Assembly: GCA_007126835.1 (NCBI GenBank)
Contig: SLAO01000108.1
Span: forward strand, 1 to 9,230
Direction of reading: 5' to 3'
From: Nitriliruptorales bacterium
Lineage (GTDB): Bacteria > Actinomycetota > Nitriliruptoria > Euzebyales > Egibacteraceae
Length of the DNA: 9,230 bases
The position numbers and the translations under genes were made by a program. The notes under the pieces were generated by a model that saw only the letters and a list, made by a program, of their open reading frames with translations, was not told where the DNA came from and made no database searches. Below are positions 6,904 to 9,230 of the stretch, piece by piece (positions within the stretch are counted from its first letter, which is position 1; each line of letters opens with the position of its first letter).

Positions 6904-6909
6904 TACCCT
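6904..6909 (+). promoter_or_regulatory. TACCCT box (-10-like) before the HEAT-like gene
   Basis: TACCCT in the context CCGCTACCCTCCGG lies 50 bases before the ATG at 6960 and closely matches the box at 5076. No clear -35 is present. It is followed directly by a small hairpin at 6911-6926. Confidence 0.38.
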
Positions 6910-6910
6910 C

Positions 6911-6926
6911 CGGCGGCAACCCGCCG
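6911..6926 (+). other. Small hairpin in the 5' leader
   Basis: CGGCGG, loop CAAC, CCGCCG form a perfect 6-bp stem with a four-base loop. It lies just after the TACCCT box, so it would be at or near the 5' end of the transcript, or could help end the preceding one. There is no T-tract. Confidence 0.3.
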
Positions 6927-6959
6927 ACGCTTCCCCTAGGTGACGACCGAGGAGGTCGC

Positions 6960-7799
6960 ATGTCGCACCAGTCCACTGACAAGCCCGTCGAGGTCGTGGT
7001 GGACACCAGCGCCTGGGACGACGAGATCCTCGACAATTTCGACGACTTCAGCGCGTTGTGGATCAACGACGGGATCGAGTCACTGTACGCTGCCTTGCTC
7101 GGGGGACCGGGCCGGCGCGGCAGCGCAGACGCCTTCGAACCTTCCGCGCTGTTCCGACGCCACCACGACGACGACCCCGAGGGCGCGTCGTTCACCGCGC
7201 TGCTGTTGTGCACCGACAATCGCTGGGACAAGGCCACCGGCCGGCTCGTGCGCGACATCGCCGACTCCGGATGCGTCCCTGACGAAGACCTCGACGACCT
7301 CGCCGACACGTTCGCGTGGGTCGACGAGCTGTGGCTGAAGGTGCCGGTGGCCTGGCTGGACTGGAACGCCGAGGAGTTCTCGTCGGACGGCATGGCGCCG
7401 GTGCGGCGCTGGATCCGTCCGCCGCTGCGGCGCTGGGCTACCGAGCGGCTGGCGCGGCGAGCCTGCGATGACCCCGCCGCGTTGCTCGAACGTGCCCGGT
7501 CGCTGCCCGACGAGCACGGCAGCGCCGTCACACTTGGGCTGCTCGACGCGGCCGACGCGCTATCGCCGCAAGCCCGACGAACCATCCTCGACGCCGGGCT
7601 CGCAAGCTCGGCCGCCGCGGTGCGTCGCCGCGCACTCGAGGTGCTCGTCGCCGAGGGGCGCGCAGAGGAGGCCCTGCGCTTGGCTGCCGACGACCCGGCC
7701 GCGCTCGTGCGGCGCTTTGGCACCAAGCTGGCGGCGACGCTTGCCGGTGGGAAGCAGTCCGGCGATGCGGGTGCGGTACAGGGCAGCCTCTTCGCATGA
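6960..7799 (+). CDS. Uncharacterised HEAT-like helical protein ending in QGSLFA
   Basis: This is a 279-residue cytosolic protein of unknown function. The N-terminal part is acidic (DTSAWDDEILDNFDDFSALW, 15-34). The middle has LLCTDNRWDKATGRLVRDIA (82-101), an acidic helix (DEDLDDLADTFAW) and a Trp-rich stretch (VPVAWLDWNAEEF). From about 150 it is all helix: RPPLRRWATERLARR, then two units that look like HEAT repeats (about 205-232 and 233-260; AAAVRRRALEVLVAEG and DPAALVRRFGTKLAATL). The last six residues, QGSLFA, follow a Gly/Ala-rich linker and resemble the QL(S/D)LF pentapeptide that binds the DNA polymerase sliding clamp. The ATG has GAGGAGGT three bases upstream, which decides the start against a longer frame running back into the previous gene. 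It has its own possible promoter but probably shares function with that gene. I do not recognise a named family. Confidence 0.78.
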   Translation: MSHQSTDKPVEVVVDTSAWDDEILDNFDDFSALWINDGIESLYAALLGGPGRRGSADAFEPSALFRRHHDDDPEGASFTALLLCTDNRWDKATGRLVRDIADSGCVPDEDLDDLADTFAWVDELWLKVPVAWLDWNAEEFSSDGMAPVRRWIRPPLRRWATERLARRACDDPAALLERARSLPDEHGSAVTLGLLDAADALSPQARRTILDAGLASSAAAVRRRALEVLVAEGRAEEALRLAADDPAALVRRFGTKLAATLAGGKQSGDAGAVQGSLFA

Positions 7800-7822
7800 A
7801 CTGAGCCGCCACTCCGCCTCTC

Positions 7823-7854
7823 CGGCCGACGGTCCGCGCGCGCACCGTTGGCCG
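7823..7854 (+). terminator. Hairpin between convergent genes
   Basis: CGGCCGACGGT (7823-7833) pairs with ACCGTTGGCCG (7844-7854) as an 11-bp stem with one G-U pair when read on the plus strand, around a 10-base GC loop. It lies 24 bases after the stop of the HEAT-like gene and 9 bases after the MFS stop on the other strand, so it may serve both. It lacks a T-tract, as is common in high-GC actinobacteria. Read on the minus strand the wobble becomes a C-A mismatch, so it should work better for the plus-strand gene. Confidence 0.6.
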
Positions 7855-7862
7855 CAAAGCCA

Positions 7863-9032
7863 TCAGCGCCGGCGGACGACGATCGCGACGAGCATGGCCG
7901 CCGAGATGGCCGCGCCGACGGCGAACGTCCCCTCCGCCCCGACCAGTCCAAGGGCCGCGCCGGCACCGATCGGCCCGAGCGTCTGACCCAGCCGGGCCGC
8001 GCTGACGAACAGCGCGACGATGGTGCCGCGCTGCTCGTCCGTGCCGGCCCCCGCTGCGGCGGCTTGCAGGTTCGGCAGCATGAGCCCCTCGCCGGCGCCG
8101 AAGCAGACAATGGCTGCGACCAGCAGCAGCAGGGTCGGCGCGGCCGCGACCCCGCCGAGACCGACGACGAACATCGCTGCGGCGGCACCGAGCTGCTGTC
8201 GGAAGGTGAAGCGCTGGAACCGGCCGATCGACAGGGCCACTGCGGTGTTGGCCAGGGCCGGCAGCCCCAAGAAGACGCCGCGCAAGCTCGGCCCGATCCC
8301 GAACCCCTCGGCGAGGTGGATGGGCAAGGCCGTGAGCAGCAGCCCGAAGATCAGCGCGAACGTCACGAACCCGAGGCCGAGCGTGCCGATGACCGCCGGG
8401 GTGCGCAGCATCGGGACGGCACCGCGGATCTGGTCACGGATCGCGACGTCGCGCGGGATCGAGGGGGGCAGCCGGCGCCACACGAACCAGGCAGCCGGCA
8501 GCCCGACGAGGTAGACGACGAACGGGGCGCGCCAGCCCGCGAGGTCGGTCAGGGCACCGCCTGCCGCCGGCAGGACCGCGAGGCTGCTGGTCAGCACCGC
8601 CGCGTTGCGGCCCAGTATCCGGACCCGGTCCGCACCTTCCCAGTGGTCGCCGATGAGCACCACGGCGAGGTTGATCAACCCTGCCGAGCCGGCGCCCTGC
8701 AACAGGCGCAACCCGACCAGCACGGACAGGTTGGGTGCCAGCGCAGCGAGCCCGCCCGCGATCCCGAACAACGCGAGGCAGGGAACGACCACCTCCCGCC
8801 GCCCGTAGCGGTCGGCCAGCACACCGATGATCGGGGCCAGGGCGATCCCGGGCAGGGTGGCGGCCCCGATGAGCAGACCCGCCAGCTCGGGACGGGCGCC
8901 GACTCCGGTCAGGATCTCGGGCAGCGACGGGGTGATGACGGTGTTGCCGGTGATGCCCGTGACGGTGATGGCGAAGATCAGGGGCAGCGGCGGGCGTGGC
9001 TTTGCTGCGTCGGCTCCTCCGGCGCTGCTCAC
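7863..9032 (-). CDS. MFS transporter, drug-efflux type
   Basis: This 389-residue protein has about twelve hydrophobic segments, the normal size for a proton-coupled major facilitator antiporter in the cytoplasmic membrane. The loop between helices 2 and 3 carries motif A, GVLADRYGRREVV (70-82). Helix 4 carries motif B, RLLQGAGSAG (109-118), with Arg109. Helix 5 has LTSSLAVLPAAGGALTDLAG (147-166), in the position of the antiporter motif C, although its glycines are only partly conserved. The second half has the usual symmetric helices (for example FGAGEGLMLPN at 311-321). These motifs favour export of drugs or metabolites; the substrate cannot be told. The start is GTG at 9032, with TGAGGG about nine bases upstream. 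The gene stands alone, convergent with the HEAT-like gene. No regulator lies next to it inside the window. Confidence 0.88.
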   Translation of the reverse strand: MSSAGGADAAKPRPPLPLIFAITVTGITGNTVITPSLPEILTGVGARPELAGLLIGAATLPGIALAPIIGVLADRYGRREVVVPCLALFGIAGGLAALAPNLSVLVGLRLLQGAGSAGLINLAVVLIGDHWEGADRVRILGRNAAVLTSSLAVLPAAGGALTDLAGWRAPFVVYLVGLPAAWFVWRRLPPSIPRDVAIRDQIRGAVPMLRTPAVIGTLGLGFVTFALIFGLLLTALPIHLAEGFGIGPSLRGVFLGLPALANTAVALSIGRFQRFTFRQQLGAAAAMFVVGLGGVAAAPTLLLLVAAIVCFGAGEGLMLPNLQAAAAGAGTDEQRGTIVALFVSAARLGQTLGPIGAGAALGLVGAEGTFAVGAAISAAMLVAIVVRRR

Positions 9033-9133
9033 GCTTCGCAGCCCTCAGCCGTAGAGCCCGTCATCCACAGCGACGCAAGCGCCTGCACGGCGACTGCGTC
9101 TGCGGTGGGCCACCGCGCGGCTCGGGCAGGACG

Positions 9134-9158
9134 TTGACGGGTCACGGAGCGGTAGTGT
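9134..9158 (+). promoter_or_regulatory. Possible promoter for a gene beyond the right edge
   Basis: TTGACG (9134-9139) and TAGTGT (9153-9158) resemble -35 and -10 boxes, but the spacer is only 13 bases, short of the usual 16-18. A GTG follows ten bases after the second box, the position expected for a leaderless transcript. Confidence 0.25.
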
Positions 9159-9167
9159 GCCGCCCCG

Positions 9168-9230
9168 GTGGTGAGGCGGTGCAGCGCCCCCGCCCCGCGC
9201 GCCCAGCAGCCCCGCCCCCCGCGCGCCCAG
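9168..9230 (+). CDS. Possible start of a Pro/Arg-rich reading frame, truncated by the window
   Basis: From GTG 9168 (or 9171) the frame is open to the window edge and reads VVRRCSAPAPRAQQPRPPRA followed by Q. There is no ribosome site; if real it would be leaderless. The composition (Pro, Arg, Ala, Gln) follows from a GC-rich repeat, so it may not be coding at all. Confidence 0.2.
   Translation, partial: MVRRCSAPAPRAQQPRPPRAQ
9193..9230. repeat. GC-rich direct repeat, 24-bp period
   Basis: CCCCGCGCGCCCAG occurs at 9193-9206 and again at 9217-9230, at the last base of the window. The spacing of 24 is a multiple of three, so a coding repeat (PRAQ) is possible. The array may continue to the right. 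Confidence 0.5.

Noticed and set aside
6546..6959. Upstream extension of the HEAT-like protein into the preceding gene
   Set aside because: The extension is Arg-rich and out of frame with a well-supported gene; GAGGAGGT before ATG 6960 decides the start.
7848..9137. A plus-strand open frame of 429 codons
   Set aside because: It is the shadow of the MFS gene and reads as low-complexity Gln/Asp/Arg with no domain.
1..9230. CRISPR array, tRNA or rRNA genes, insertion sequence or integrase
   Set aside because: No regularly spaced repeats, cloverleaf-like or rRNA-like segments, terminal inverted repeats or transposase/integrase motifs were seen on either strand.

Overview
The window is very GC-rich, with G or C at most third codon positions, GTG as well as ATG starts, strong GGAGG-type ribosome sites and TANNNT-like -10 boxes. 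This fits a high-GC Actinomycetota chromosome, possibly a deep-branching lineage. I cannot name a genus. I see no rRNA, tRNA, CRISPR array, transposase or integrase.

Layout, left to right. (1) 1-193: end of a rightward gene for a very short lipoprotein whose start lies off the window. (2) 213-638, minus: an intact VOC (glyoxalase/bleomycin-resistance fold) protein. (3) About 730-1545: no intact gene. It holds a YdeI/OmpD-associated relic with a frameshift and an internal deletion, the DNA-binding end of a LuxR/NarL-type response regulator without a start codon, and possibly the last helix of a membrane protein on the other strand. (4) 1572-4439, minus: a large membrane-bound patatin-like phospholipase whose two catalytic halves are separated by a multi-helix membrane segment. 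(5) 4598-5056, plus, divergent from it: a membrane-anchored glutaredoxin-like protein with a CMYC motif. (6) 5110-6876 and 6960-7799, plus: two uncharacterised proteins. The first has a basic tail and a DUF6398-like C-terminus. The second has HEAT-like helices and ends in QGSLFA, which resembles a sliding-clamp-binding peptide. (7) 7863-9032, minus: an MFS drug-efflux-type transporter, convergent with the previous gene across a hairpin. (8) 9033-9230: its upstream region, plus a possible start of a Pro/Arg/Ala/Gln-rich reading frame cut by the window edge.

The three genes of the central rightward block each carry a TACCCT box upstream, so they may be transcribed separately but in a similar way. 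The patatin gene has its own divergent promoter (TTGACG, 17 bases, GAGAGT). No single pathway links all genes. The best candidate for something undescribed is the pair at 5110-7799. The most unusual single protein is the split patatin.
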